IMG/VR virus record: IMGVR_UViG_3300043540_000020
Span: 1 to 29,408 of that record
Source: a virus
Reading direction: 5' to 3' (one strand)
Length of the DNA: 29,408 nt
In this document: piece after piece, positions 21,887-29,013 of the stretch
Numbering within the stretch: the stretch's first letter is position 1
Layout of the letters: each line of letters starts with the position of its first letter
Translations under genes and position numbers: made by a program
Notes under the pieces: model-generated
The model's database searches: none
The model's input: only the letters and a program-made list of their open reading frames with translations
Told to the model about the DNA's origin: nothing

Positions 21887-22596
21887 TTCTTTAGACCGTT
21901 TCTCTTTCTTGTCGCAGTAGGAATTCCTCTTGCTGCGTTGGTTGCCGAAAGCTCTCCTGAAGCCTGAAATGGTTTTGTGTCGCCAACAATAGTCTTTGGA
22001 GGTGCTGTTCTTGTGTATTCTTTCTTAGGAGCTTCTTCAACACCGCGACGCTTTACTTTACCCATTGCGGCTGGAGCTACTGCTACTGCACCAGCGCCTG
22101 TTGCTCCACAGCTAGCGTCTTCCTTGATTCCGGCTAGCTCACGTAGACGACGGCGAAATTCCGCATCTTCGGTTTGTTGTTGGCCAGGCTGAACAGGCTG
22201 TCCGGGAACTACAGGTACTTTCGATCCTGGCGGCATCAACTGCTGAGCTTGTTGTTGAATTGCCTGTCCTGCAACAGGAGGTTGTCCTGGCTGCTGGCCG
22301 GCTTGGGCAGGTTGTGTTCCTGGCTGAATTGGTTGCAAAGGTTGTCCCGGTGTAGGGACCGCTTTTCCAGCTTGCGGCGCTGCATTTGGAGCAGGCTGCT
22401 GTTGTTGTGGAGAAATGACTTTACCCGATGGAGGAACAATGCCAGCTGTCGCTTCAATTAGTCTATGATAGTCTTTGAACGACATGGATGCAATTGCGCT
22501 TCTAGCATCCTCTACAGCAATGGAATTACTTTCCATTAAGCGTGATACGGCATCATTGTATGCCAGTGATGAAATTTTTGGATTGTTAGTAAGCAT
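21883..22596 (-). CDS. Pro/Gln-rich linker protein, probable late core protein, 237 aa
   Basis: Three parts: a helical N-terminal domain (about 1-52, AYNDAVSRLMESNSIAVEDA), a low-complexity linker of P, Q, G and A (about 54-141, PGQPLQPIQPGTQPAQAGQQ), and a C-terminal region with FRRRLRELAGIKEDASCGAT (about 147-166), then basic, Ala-rich tail. The ELAGIKEDASCGAT segment matches a pattern I recall in late proteins of T4-like phages, and Ile-Lys-Glu would fit a T4 gp21-type prohead protease cleavage site. The start shares bases with the upstream stop (TAATG). Function unknown; likely internal to the head or prohead. Confidence 0.72.
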   Translation of the reverse strand: MLTNNPKISSLAYNDAVSRLMESNSIAVEDARSAIASMSFKDYHRLIEATAGIVPPSGKVISPQQQQPAPNAAPQAGKAVPTPGQPLQPIQPGTQPAQAGQQPGQPPVAGQAIQQQAQQLMPPGSKVPVVPGQPVQPGQQQTEDAEFRRRLRELAGIKEDASCGATGAGAVAVAPAAMGKVKRRGVEEAPKKEYTRTAPPKTIVGDTKPFQASGELSATNAARGIPTATRKRNGLKK

Positions 22597-23096
22597 TATA
22601 TCTGGTCCAGCCTGTTAAAAGAAATGTTCTGAGCCCAGCCTGTCGGGCTTCCGGTAACTGTTGTGACACGGACGCCGCTAGGTAAAATAACGCCATCCAA
22701 GTCATCGATAAGTAAACCCACTGGGCCCGGAGTGCCATATGGTGTGAAATTGTAGAATTGAACTCCTCGTTCAACTGCAAATTTCCAAATAAACCCTTCC
22801 CCACTTAATTCGAGTGTGTATTCGGCTAGCTGAGGCACTGCGATTGGATCCTGCAAAACTACAGGCATGGCACGCAAGCCAATACTCATCAATAGAACTT
22901 CAAAGTTCTTCTGGCTCTCGTCCAAAGGTTGTCCTGTCACCATAATATTGATTAGGCGGGACAATTCCTGACTTGGCGGAGGGTTTGGGTTAGGGTCTGA
23001 AAAGCAACCAGGGCTCGAAGCGAAGCAGATGTAATACTGCAAATCCGCCGTTAAGTTCTGCATTGCTGATGCGGCACCGTGTATCTTTAGGGGCAT
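22596..23096 (-). CDS. virion protein of the repeated N-motif group, 166 aa
   Basis: The N-terminus MPLKIHGAASAMQNLTADLQ lines up with three neighbouring genes (M-x-x-K-x-N/H-G-x-x-x-x-x-x-x-L-T), the most diverged member. The rest is beta-rich with Pro/Gly turns (PNPNPPPSQELSRL, YTLELSGEGFIWKFAVERG, LIDDLDGVILPSGVRVTTV), consistent with a small tail or decoration protein. AAGGA is six bases before the ATG, in a leader (AGAGAAAAGGATAA) similar to that of the tail-fibre-like gene. GGTAAATA, a weak late core, lies 17 bases upstream. It overlaps the next gene at TAATG. No function assigned. Confidence 0.72.
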   Translation of the reverse strand: MPLKIHGAASAMQNLTADLQYYICFASSPGCFSDPNPNPPPSQELSRLINIMVTGQPLDESQKNFEVLLMSIGLRAMPVVLQDPIAVPQLAEYTLELSGEGFIWKFAVERGVQFYNFTPYGTPGPVGLLIDDLDGVILPSGVRVTTVTGSPTGWAQNISFNRLDQI

Positions 23097-23112
23097 AATT
23101 TATCCTTTTCTC

Positions 23113-23120
23113 TATTTACC
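23113..23120 (-). promoter_or_regulatory. possible late promoter GGTAAATA
   Basis: GGTAAATAGAGAAAAGGATAA on the minus strand resembles the exact copy's context TATAAATAGTAAACAGAAAA. Two mismatches in the first three bases and a short distance (16 bases) to the ATG lower confidence. Confidence 0.4.
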
Positions 23121-23126
23121 ATGTAC

Positions 23127-24062
23127 TTAATGGTTGTATGAACCAATCTGGAGGTTCCACGTTGTGCCGTTGACAATGAATATTAGTTCTGCTGTTGCAT
23201 CGTACTCAATAGAATTTGTTGCTCCCAGGTCTGTTGCAATCGAATCCAATACGTTACCGACATTTACAAAAACAGTTGGGTTTGGTTGTCCGGTTACCTT
23301 TGCAACGACTATCGCGGAACCTTGCGGAATACTTGCCGATGTCAGTGTTGGAAGTGTAACAGTACCTGCACCAGTAACGAAATACTTTTTACCAATTTGC
23401 AAGTTAGTTCCTGGAGGTACGGGAATGTATCCATTCGGTACAGCCAAAGAATTGATAGTAACGGTTTTAGCGCCTGCATTAGTAACAATGCTTGTGTTGG
23501 TGCCTGCGATAAATGTTAAGGTATCGTTCGGGCCTGCGTTAATTGTGGGTTGCGATGGAGATGCAATGTGAGCAAAGGAATTTCCGCCAGTATTTGGCGT
23601 AAAAATCAGCCCTGTTGCGGTAGGATTAACTGTGACAACATACCCTGCAGAGCCTGCATAGGTACTAGGAGTATCTGTTAATTGCAGGAAGGATGTTGCG
23701 CCTGGTCCACCACCTAAGTCCCAAATGTAAGGAACTTCTGTGCAAGTGCAAACCGAGCAATCCACATGGTCTGTTCCGACATCATTACCGAGGGATCTTA
23801 CCATTGCTGTAATTGACGGGCCGTCCCAGTCCGATCTGTTAATTTCTAATGCAAACGAAAGGTTATACTGATTCGGGTTCATAATGTTGATGTACCCAAA
23901 TCTAGATATATTTGTAAAGATGATTTCTGCTGCTGAAAACGGTACTGGTTGACCAAACTGGTTTACTGCGCCACTGAAATCTGCACCTTCGAGAACGAAA
24001 TGTCGTAGTGAGCCAGTGAGCATCTGCTCATCAAAGACCCCACCGTTTGTTCTAATTGGCAT
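23127..24062 (-). CDS. virion protein of the repeated N-motif group, 311 aa
   Basis: The N-terminus MPIRTNGGVFDEQMLTGSLRHF closely matches that of the next gene (MTFKVNGGIINSQTLTGSLRFF), so the two share an N-terminal module of about 30-100 residues. The middle contains a CSVCTC cluster (about 101-106) then WDLGGGPGATSFLQLTDTPS, a Gly/Ser/Thr-rich pattern known from phage tail proteins. The C-terminal part (about 210-305) is beta-rich (YIPVPPGTNLQIGKKYFVTG) and resembles small beta-sandwich domains seen in phage fibre proteins. It has a GATAAATA core 25 bases upstream and GAGGA seven bases before the ATG. Probably a tail or surface decoration protein. Confidence 0.78.
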   Translation of the reverse strand: MPIRTNGGVFDEQMLTGSLRHFVLEGADFSGAVNQFGQPVPFSAAEIIFTNISRFGYINIMNPNQYNLSFALEINRSDWDGPSITAMVRSLGNDVGTDHVDCSVCTCTEVPYIWDLGGGPGATSFLQLTDTPSTYAGSAGYVVTVNPTATGLIFTPNTGGNSFAHIASPSQPTINAGPNDTLTFIAGTNTSIVTNAGAKTVTINSLAVPNGYIPVPPGTNLQIGKKYFVTGAGTVTLPTLTSASIPQGSAIVVAKVTGQPNPTVFVNVGNVLDSIATDLGATNSIEYDATAELIFIVNGTTWNLQIGSYNH

Positions 24063-24086
24063 ATTGTATTCCTCGAATATTTCATG

Positions 24087-24094
24087 TATTTATC
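24087..24094 (-). promoter_or_regulatory. late promoter GATAAATA
   Basis: CCTGATAAATACATGAAAT on the minus strand, 24 bases before the 311-residue gene. TGATAAATACAT is identical to the core at 24723. Confidence 0.78.
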
Positions 24095-24112
24095 AGGAAA
24101 TCCAGAATCCCA

Positions 24113-24141
24113 CAAAAAAGAAAAGCTCCCGAAGGAGCCTT
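24113..24141 (-). terminator. UUCG-loop intrinsic terminator
   Basis: Minus strand AAGGCTCC-TTCG-GGAGCTTTT then CTTTTTT: 5 perfect pairs plus a wobble and A-T pairs, a UUCG tetraloop and a T-run, 20 bases after the 178-residue gene. Confidence 0.82.
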
Positions 24142-24160
24142 TGCTTTTGAGTCGAAATAC

Positions 24161-24697
24161 TTACGCTAATTTGAACGGAACTTCGACGATTGTAACTGCG
24201 CCAAGGTTGGCAACTGCTGTTACTGGTGGTGCAGCCGGGTCAGGCGCGCCAACTGAAACATAAACAGTTTGATTGCCAAGGGATTGAACTGCTGCCTGCA
24301 TCTGTGGAGCGGCTGCTGTTGGATCTTCTGGCATATTTGCTGGAGGTACGCTGTAGCTAGGAACATCGGAGCCCCAGCCAAATGCACTAGCCGAACAAGC
24401 AAACTGAATTTCTGTAGTTGCACCATAAAGGGCTGGTTGGCAGCTGATAAGAACTACGTCACATTGCTTTGTAAGTTCTACGAAAGCCAATGCTGCTGCA
24501 CTGTTTGGAACAGGCTTATCTGGTCCTACGACGAAATAAGAAGTTGTACCGGGGCCAGGGCCACCAGAAACAGATACTGGCAAGTTAACAGAACCATCCG
24601 AAACAGTCCAAGCAAACGGGCCAGTCATTTTGAAAAATCTAAGGCTGCCTGTCAGTGTCTGACTGTTGATAATACCGCCATTTACTTTGAAAGTCAT
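24161..24697 (-). CDS. virion protein of the repeated N-motif group, 178 aa
   Basis: The N-terminal module MTFKVNGGIINSQTLTGSLR is shared with the 311-residue neighbour. The remainder is beta-rich and Gly/Pro/Ala-rich (SVSGGPGPGTTSYFVVGPDK, PEDPTAAAPQMQAAVQSLG) and ends with a hydrophobic strand VTIVEVPFKLA. AGGAG lies nine bases before the ATG. It has its own GATAAATA promoter and its own UUCG terminator, so it is expressed as a single-gene late transcript, as expected for an abundant virion component. A tail-tube-like or decoration role is possible; sequence alone does not decide. Confidence 0.78.
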   Translation of the reverse strand: MTFKVNGGIINSQTLTGSLRFFKMTGPFAWTVSDGSVNLPVSVSGGPGPGTTSYFVVGPDKPVPNSAAALAFVELTKQCDVVLISCQPALYGATTEIQFACSASAFGWGSDVPSYSVPPANMPEDPTAAAPQMQAAVQSLGNQTVYVSVGAPDPAAPPVTAVANLGAVTIVEVPFKLA

Positions 24698-24722
24698 GAG
24701 TGAAATCTCCTACAAGTTAATG

Positions 24723-24730
24723 TATTTATC
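24723..24730 (-). promoter_or_regulatory. late promoter GATAAATA
   Basis: GTGATAAATACATTAACT on the minus strand, 25 bases before the 178-residue gene and just after the terminator of the 194-residue gene. Confidence 0.78.
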
Positions 24731-24754
24731 ACAATCTAGAAATTTTTAGTCAAC

Positions 24755-24776
24755 AAAAAAGGCCCCGAAGGACCTT
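24755..24776 (-). terminator. UUCG-loop intrinsic terminator
   Basis: Minus strand AAGGTCC-TTCG-GGGCCTT followed by TTTT: a 7-bp stem with one G-T pair and a UUCG tetraloop, 29 bases after the 194-residue gene. Confidence 0.87.
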
Positions 24777-24805
24777 TCTTGAACTGCCTGCTAAACCTTT
24801 TCGGA

Positions 24806-25390
24806 TTAGACGCCTGGGGCTGGGTAGTAACCTGGTGTACCAGTTGGGCTGTTTGTTGGTGTTGCACCGGAAGTTGCACCTGGGCCAAGTACCAATGCTG
24901 CGTTAGCTTCTGTAGCAACTGGCATTGTGCCGTCCATGTATACAAATTCCATGTTGAAAGTAACTGCCGAAGCTGTTACGCCAACTGTTGCGCCAACTAC
25001 GTCTGTAGGTGCTGCACCTGCTGTGGTGACCTTAGCTTGTGCGTTAAGAACTGGAAGAGCAGTAGCGATAACGCCGACATTGTCAGAGAACCAACCTTCT
25101 GCATTGCCGAGCATAACGTCAACGCTGAAAGTAGCTGTATCGAAACGGCTGATTGCAAGAACTGTAGCCTTTGTTTCAAGTGTCTTAAGAGCCTGAACCA
25201 TTGCGCTTTCTACGACGCCGAAGCTCGAGTCAGCAACTGTACCTGCGCCAGCTGGTGTAGCTGTACCTAGAACTACTAGGTCGGCTGCTGCCAATGCTGT
25301 GATGTCCTTGCTGAAAGTTAGCTTGATGAAAGCAACCTTCTTTTCTACCCAAATACCACTATATGCGGCACCATTGATTTTTTGTGTCAT
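24806..25390 (-). CDS. abundant-type virion protein, 194 aa
   Basis: Ala/Val/Thr-rich protein with an N-terminus (MTQKINGAAYSGIWVEKKVA) that loosely follows the neighbouring motif (K-x-N-G). Strand-like segments (FIKLTFSKDITALAAADLVV, TFSVDVMLGNAEGWF, AVTFNMEFVYMDG) alternate with Gly/Ala turns, and the C-terminus is a Pro/Gly/Thr-rich tail (SGATPTNSPTGTPGYYPAPG). Late core GATAAATA 49 bases upstream, a strong AAGGAG nine bases before the ATG and a UUCG terminator directly after make it a single-gene late transcript, typical of a major tail or decoration protein. Which one cannot be said. Confidence 0.78.
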   Translation of the reverse strand: MTQKINGAAYSGIWVEKKVAFIKLTFSKDITALAAADLVVLGTATPAGAGTVADSSFGVVESAMVQALKTLETKATVLAISRFDTATFSVDVMLGNAEGWFSDNVGVIATALPVLNAQAKVTTAGAAPTDVVGATVGVTASAVTFNMEFVYMDGTMPVATEANAALVLGPGATSGATPTNSPTGTPGYYPAPGV

Positions 25391-25437
25391 TTTGAATAAC
25401 TCCTTAAATTTGTGACAGAATTGTCCTGTTCATAAAC

Positions 25438-26277
25438 TTATTTATCTCCTGCGGAGAAATATTTGGATATTTCAGGAGGATATTCATATCCATTTACAAC
25501 GTCTTTTTCGGTAAAGTTGTGTGCCATACTTTCGAAGATAGCTTCTTGAATGCTTACCTCATGCGTGCGCTTTACTGCTTCAATCACAGATTCTAAACTA
25601 TTCATATCGGCGATAGTGCCCTTACCCTTGAAAAGAATCTGCGCAATCCTTTCTTGATCTGTAATGGGCGCTTGAAGGTCAATATCTTTCTGTGTTTTAT
25701 TCCAGGTTCCGTTACTTCCCTTACTTGTTCGCAGAATACGGATAAGGCCCCTTGGGCTCCACTTCCATCTTACTTGGCGGACTGGACGGTCAAAACTATC
25801 TTTCTGATCCGATACTTCTGCGTCAACAACGCCTGCCACCGAAGCAATGGCAATGTTTCTGTGAAGTCCTTTGAATTTGGATTCTGCGCCGGGCGCCCAA
25901 TTAAACATCTTCAGCAGAGTGTAATCTCCGAAGTTAAAGTCTACTTGAACATAACCTGTTCTTGGTAATCTGCCATCTTTGCTGGAATCATAATTCACAA
26001 TAGGATACTTGATATGCAGCAAAGCACCATTCAAATTCACGTTATCTTCGCCTACAATTTGTACGGCGTCTTTTAAGAGTTGCTTGGCGCCACCAGACCA
26101 CCATTTCTTGTCTAATACAAGATCGATATCTCCGGAGTAAGGCTTTTTACCAGTCGACCCCAAAACGTAATCGTTTAAGTCGAAAGGAAACTCGAAATCA
26201 TCTGACAATTTCGTAAGGGTGGGTTTGACTTCATCGATGTAGATGGTACCGCACCCAGGGACTGCATTTCCACTCAT
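25438..26277 (-). CDS. Pol-beta-superfamily nucleotidyltransferase, 279 aa
   Basis: The classic nucleotidyltransferase pattern is clear: Gly40-Ser41 in VLGSTGKKPYSGDIDLVLD, with Asp50 and Asp52 as the first carboxylates, and Asp113 in YVQVDFNFGD as the third. This is the metal-binding triad of enzymes that transfer a nucleotide to RNA, protein or small molecules. After the core come a basic segment (FDRPVRQVRWKWSPRGLIRI, about 162-181) and a helical C-terminus (SLESVIEAVKRTHEVSIQEA). It overlaps the 72-residue gene as ATGA, two genes after a ligase-superfamily nucleotidyltransferase. The target is unknown; RNA end repair or tagging is the natural guess given its neighbour. No signal peptide. 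Confidence 0.85.
   Translation of the reverse strand: MSGNAVPGCGTIYIDEVKPTLTKLSDDFEFPFDLNDYVLGSTGKKPYSGDIDLVLDKKWWSGGAKQLLKDAVQIVGEDNVNLNGALLHIKYPIVNYDSSKDGRLPRTGYVQVDFNFGDYTLLKMFNWAPGAESKFKGLHRNIAIASVAGVVDAEVSDQKDSFDRPVRQVRWKWSPRGLIRILRTSKGSNGTWNKTQKDIDLQAPITDQERIAQILFKGKGTIADMNSLESVIEAVKRTHEVSIQEAIFESMAHNFTEKDVVNGYEYPPEISKYFSAGDK
25439..25446 (-). promoter_or_regulatory. late promoter GATAAATA
   Basis: GGAGATAAATAAGTT on the minus strand, overlapping the stop of the nucleotidyltransferase gene and 48 bases before the 194-residue virion gene. The distance is longer than for the others. Confidence 0.62.
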
Positions 26278-26492
26278 TGTATAATGTCGTTTATGTTTAG
26301 ATGGATTTTGTCTAACAGGCTGTTGTAATGTTTCCTGGACTTCATACCTTTTTTCCAGGATTGGATAACTTGATTCTTGATTCGTTGGACGTTGATGTCA
26401 TCTTTGGCGCCGGCCTTCAGGGTGTGCAATAGCTTAATGTACTGATCGGATTTTAGTACATCGTTCAAATCAACAAGTTCATCAAGTCTCAT
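26274..26492 (-). CDS. small helical protein between two nucleotidyltransferase genes, 72 aa
   Basis: Entirely helical-looking and basic in its middle: LDELVDLNDVLKSDQYIKLL, then INVQRIKNQVIQSWKKGMKS, ending LLDKIHLNINDIIQ. No known family. Its ATG lies 11 bases inside the end of the ligase-like gene and its TGA overlaps the Pol-beta-type start as ATGA, so all three are probably translated in sequence from one mRNA. The lysine/arginine-rich centre could bind nucleic acid. A bridging subunit for the two enzymes is an attractive but untested inference. It lacks the R-x4-6-H motif of HEPN toxins. Confidence 0.7.
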   Translation of the reverse strand: MRLDELVDLNDVLKSDQYIKLLHTLKAGAKDDINVQRIKNQVIQSWKKGMKSRKHYNSLLDKIHLNINDIIQ

Positions 26493-27684
26493 TTTCTATA
26501 TCTCTCAATTGCTTACCCAGGAATACCATAATCATCTCTTCGATGTTATTGGATTTTTCCAGGCCTTTTTCCATAGTGTCTAATAGAGCGAAAAAGGTAG
26601 CAAATGTTTCTTTCGTCCGCTGTATGCTAGTGGGCGAATAGCCGTGATTGAACACCTTTATCTCTTCCTCATATTTATCTAGTCTTCGAGAAAGAATACT
26701 TCGTGTCTTCCGTACAGTAAACAACCAATGCGGCAATCTTGTAGTACCGTCCATGAGGTATGCAAGTCGTTCTTCCGTATTTTTTCCCATACTTCTGAGG
26801 TATTTCTTGGCCATAATAGTGCCAAGTACGTCGTGGCCCAGGTCTGTTGCTATGTCAACTAACATTCTACCAAGAATGCTGTTTACATATTTCGGACTGC
26901 GTGGATACTCCATTAGCTCATCTCTGTGCTTCCACTGATGATTCTTCTCAGTAAGGAAGACATCCTTATCCACTACTTTGAATCTATGTCCGGTGACAGG
27001 GTTTACAAGAACAATGCCTTCAATCCACCCGTCGCTAGGTCCGAATGCACTAGGTGTCATCCTGACAAATTGTTCAAGTATGGTATTCTTAACCTCGGCA
27101 GGATCCCTAAGTCTGGAAACGTGAGTTGGGATTTTGTTGGGTATAACAGGAGTTCTGGAAAATTTCCAAGTATTCTCAACTGTCTTATAAAAGATGTCGC
27201 GGCCATTCGGAGAGAACGGGGTCATAATGGAAATGTTTAGTGAGTGACCATCAAGCTTCTGCTTGAGTTGGTCAATATCAACAGTTCCTTCTGTTGTGCG
27301 AAGGAAAATGATGTAACTGGTGTCGGCCGAGTATGGTACCACGTTTGGTACTTCCCCGTACAAGACTTCTGCCTCGACCTGATCTCCTGGTTCGAGACCG
27401 GCACTTTTCAAGTGTGTCAATACACTTTCTAACACAATATGCGCAGAGCGCTTATACGTGTTAGAAAATGTAACCCCGTATTCTTCCACATTATAGACTC
27501 TACCACCACCGTGTGTTTCACGTGATGTATAGAATCCTTTGTCGTCTATACCAAACAATATTTCGGAACCATCGACTTTTTCAGTAATCTCATATTCTGC
27601 AATGCGTTCCATTGCATTTTGAAACTCTTTTACAGGAAGATCTTCGATATGCGGTATACCTCGTGATCTTCCTGTTTTAGTCAT
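26482..27684 (-). CDS. ligase-superfamily nucleotidyltransferase (RNA-ligase-like), 400 aa
   Basis: Covalent nucleotidyltransferase motifs appear in order: motif I EKVDGSE with Lys36 as the predicted AMP-bearing lysine and Asp38-Gly39, motif Ia near Arg55 (YTSRE), motif III VEAEVLYGE with Glu104, motif IV IEGIVLV with Glu222, and motif V FKVVDK with Lys236. GIPHIEDLPVKEF at the start recalls RNA-ligase-like proteins of cyanophage-type T4-like phages. The C-terminal 150 residues are a helical domain without a recognised OB fold, which argues for an RNA-ligase type rather than a DNA ligase. GGAAGG lies before the ATG, and an ATGA overlap joins the upstream gene. Probably joins or adenylylates RNA ends; substrate unknown. 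Confidence 0.85.
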   Translation of the reverse strand: MTKTGRSRGIPHIEDLPVKEFQNAMERIAEYEITEKVDGSEILFGIDDKGFYTSRETHGGGRVYNVEEYGVTFSNTYKRSAHIVLESVLTHLKSAGLEPGDQVEAEVLYGEVPNVVPYSADTSYIIFLRTTEGTVDIDQLKQKLDGHSLNISIMTPFSPNGRDIFYKTVENTWKFSRTPVIPNKIPTHVSRLRDPAEVKNTILEQFVRMTPSAFGPSDGWIEGIVLVNPVTGHRFKVVDKDVFLTEKNHQWKHRDELMEYPRSPKYVNSILGRMLVDIATDLGHDVLGTIMAKKYLRSMGKNTEERLAYLMDGTTRLPHWLFTVRKTRSILSRRLDKYEEEIKVFNHGYSPTSIQRTKETFATFFALLDTMEKGLEKSNNIEEMIMVFLGKQLRDIENET

Positions 27685-28193
27685 TTTCTTTGCCTTCCTA
27701 GGGACTGTTGTTCAAATTCTCGTTGCATCCTCGGCAAGCCCAAGCGCTCTTCTCTGATTATACGCTCAAAAACTGTTCTGACTTGCTCAACCACGACTTT
27801 GCCTTCGTAGGCGTATGCTTCCTCGATGTCGTATTGATGCTCCAAGAACGCAGCAATTTCTTCTGCGTATCCGTTATCCTTGATATACTTTGCAAGTTGG
27901 GTTACGATGCCACTGTTTCCAGTGTCATGCGCTCCGTACTTTGTATCGAATGTATCACGGAATACTTTGTTGATTTCCTTACGCTCATAACCAAGCGATT
28001 TCAGAACTTGTGCAATTTTACGGCTGTCATCCGGATAGCCAGCAGCAGCCCATGCTTTCTGAAGATCAGATAATTCTAGGCCGCCCTTCTTCTTTCCCAA
28101 CCAGCTTTTTGTAACTGGCTTTATTTCGGCTGCCTTCTTTAATACGTCCTGAACGTCATGCTTGTTTAAGAAGCCTTCTGTGATTTTACGCAT
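27681..28193 (-). CDS. hypothetical late protein, 170 aa
   Basis: Helical, charged protein. MRKITEGFLNKHDVQDVLKK at the start resembles a segment of the preceding protein (RKIKEGL...DVEQVFSLL), suggesting a shared short module or shared protease site. Residues about 38-90 (LELSDLQKAWAAAGYPDDSR, YERKEINKVF) look like a compact helical domain, followed by a longer C-terminal helix (VRTVFERIIREERLGL) and a basic tail. No enzyme motif. It overlaps its upstream gene by 8 bases and the ligase-like gene by 4, so it belongs to the same mRNA as the nucleotidyltransferase pair. Confidence 0.68.
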   Translation of the reverse strand: MRKITEGFLNKHDVQDVLKKAAEIKPVTKSWLGKKKGGLELSDLQKAWAAAGYPDDSRKIAQVLKSLGYERKEINKVFRDTFDTKYGAHDTGNSGIVTQLAKYIKDNGYAEEIAAFLEHQYDIEEAYAYEGKVVVEQVRTVFERIIREERLGLPRMQREFEQQSLGRQRK

Positions 28194-29013
28194 CGGTCAA
28201 TAATCTCCACAAGGACTTACGCTGTGAATCCGTCATTTTGTTCTGGATAGCAAGTTTGATCTTCTCTACTTCAATTTGTTTCTGTTCGTCAGATTTTTCC
28301 TCTGGCTTCTCGCCTGTGTCAAGTGGTTCCGACCCAGGAGCAACTTCATTTTCTTTCGACAAAAGAGAGAAAACTTGCTCTACGTCTTTTTCATCCAGAT
28401 TAAAAGTTGTGTCGTCGAGACCTTCTTTAATCTTACGAAGTCTGAATCTAGGTTTGTATCCGGGCTTGTCGGAATCTTTTTCTGGTTCTTGCTCTTGTTT
28501 AGGAGCAGGTAAACGCTTAGGATCCTTAGGCTCATTGGGAATCTCTTTGAAGTCTACGTCAGACACGCTGTTAGGATCATACTTTAGCTTGGGATTTTCT
28601 TTGCCAGTGAGTTTCTTGGGATCGCCTTGATCTTCTGGTCCACGTAGTCGCGGAGTATTATCCACAACGTCTGCGTCACCCATGCGCTTAACAGGATGTT
28701 CTCCCGGACGCATTCCATAATGCATCCATGTAGATAGGTCCTTGCCGGGCTCTTTTGGCTTTTCTGGTGTTGGGTTATTCTGTAATTTAGCAGGGCCGGA
28801 GCCGGCTTGCTTCTTTCCTCCAACCATCCCGACAGCATTATAAATCTGCTCTTCGGTATAGTGTGTATTGTCACGGAGGAACTTAATTACATCGTCAGAT
28901 GTAACTTCGCGCTTGTATCTAAGTTTACCATCAGGATCGGATTTGTATGCAACAATCTGGTTATTCTTTAGATACGAAATCCAAGCTTTGGTGAGTTTTG
29001 GATTAGCTGCCAT
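28186..29013 (-). CDS. hypothetical late protein with charged linker, 275 aa
   Basis: An N-terminal helical domain (about 1-62, KLTKAWISYLKNNQIVAYKS, TSDDVIKFLRDNTHYTEEQI) is joined by a long Pro/Lys/Glu/Asp-rich disordered stretch (about 65-190) to a C-terminal helical part (FRLRKIKEGLDDTTFNLDEK, LAIQNKMTDSQRKSLWRLL). Ile-Lys-Glu before Gly-Leu fits a prohead-protease-like site. The start is uncertain: ATG 29013 is used, but ATG 29025 and GTG 29034 are in frame, and the ribosome site (GAGGA) is not well spaced for any. It overlaps the upstream gene by 11 bases. Function unknown. Confidence 0.68.
   Translation of the reverse strand: MAANPKLTKAWISYLKNNQIVAYKSDPDGKLRYKREVTSDDVIKFLRDNTHYTEEQIYNAVGMVGGKKQAGSGPAKLQNNPTPEKPKEPGKDLSTWMHYGMRPGEHPVKRMGDADVVDNTPRLRGPEDQGDPKKLTGKENPKLKYDPNSVSDVDFKEIPNEPKDPKRLPAPKQEQEPEKDSDKPGYKPRFRLRKIKEGLDDTTFNLDEKDVEQVFSLLSKENEVAPGSEPLDTGEKPEEKSDEQKQIEVEKIKLAIQNKMTDSQRKSLWRLLTDA

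Noticed and set aside
25438-26492. MNT/HEPN-type toxin-antitoxin pair
   Set aside because: The nucleotidyltransferase is too long for a minimal MNT antitoxin and the 72-aa partner lacks the R-x4-6-H motif of HEPN toxins.
26672-26679. GATAAATA inside the ligase-like gene
   Set aside because: It is about 180 bases from the next start and within coding sequence; kept only as a possible chance match.
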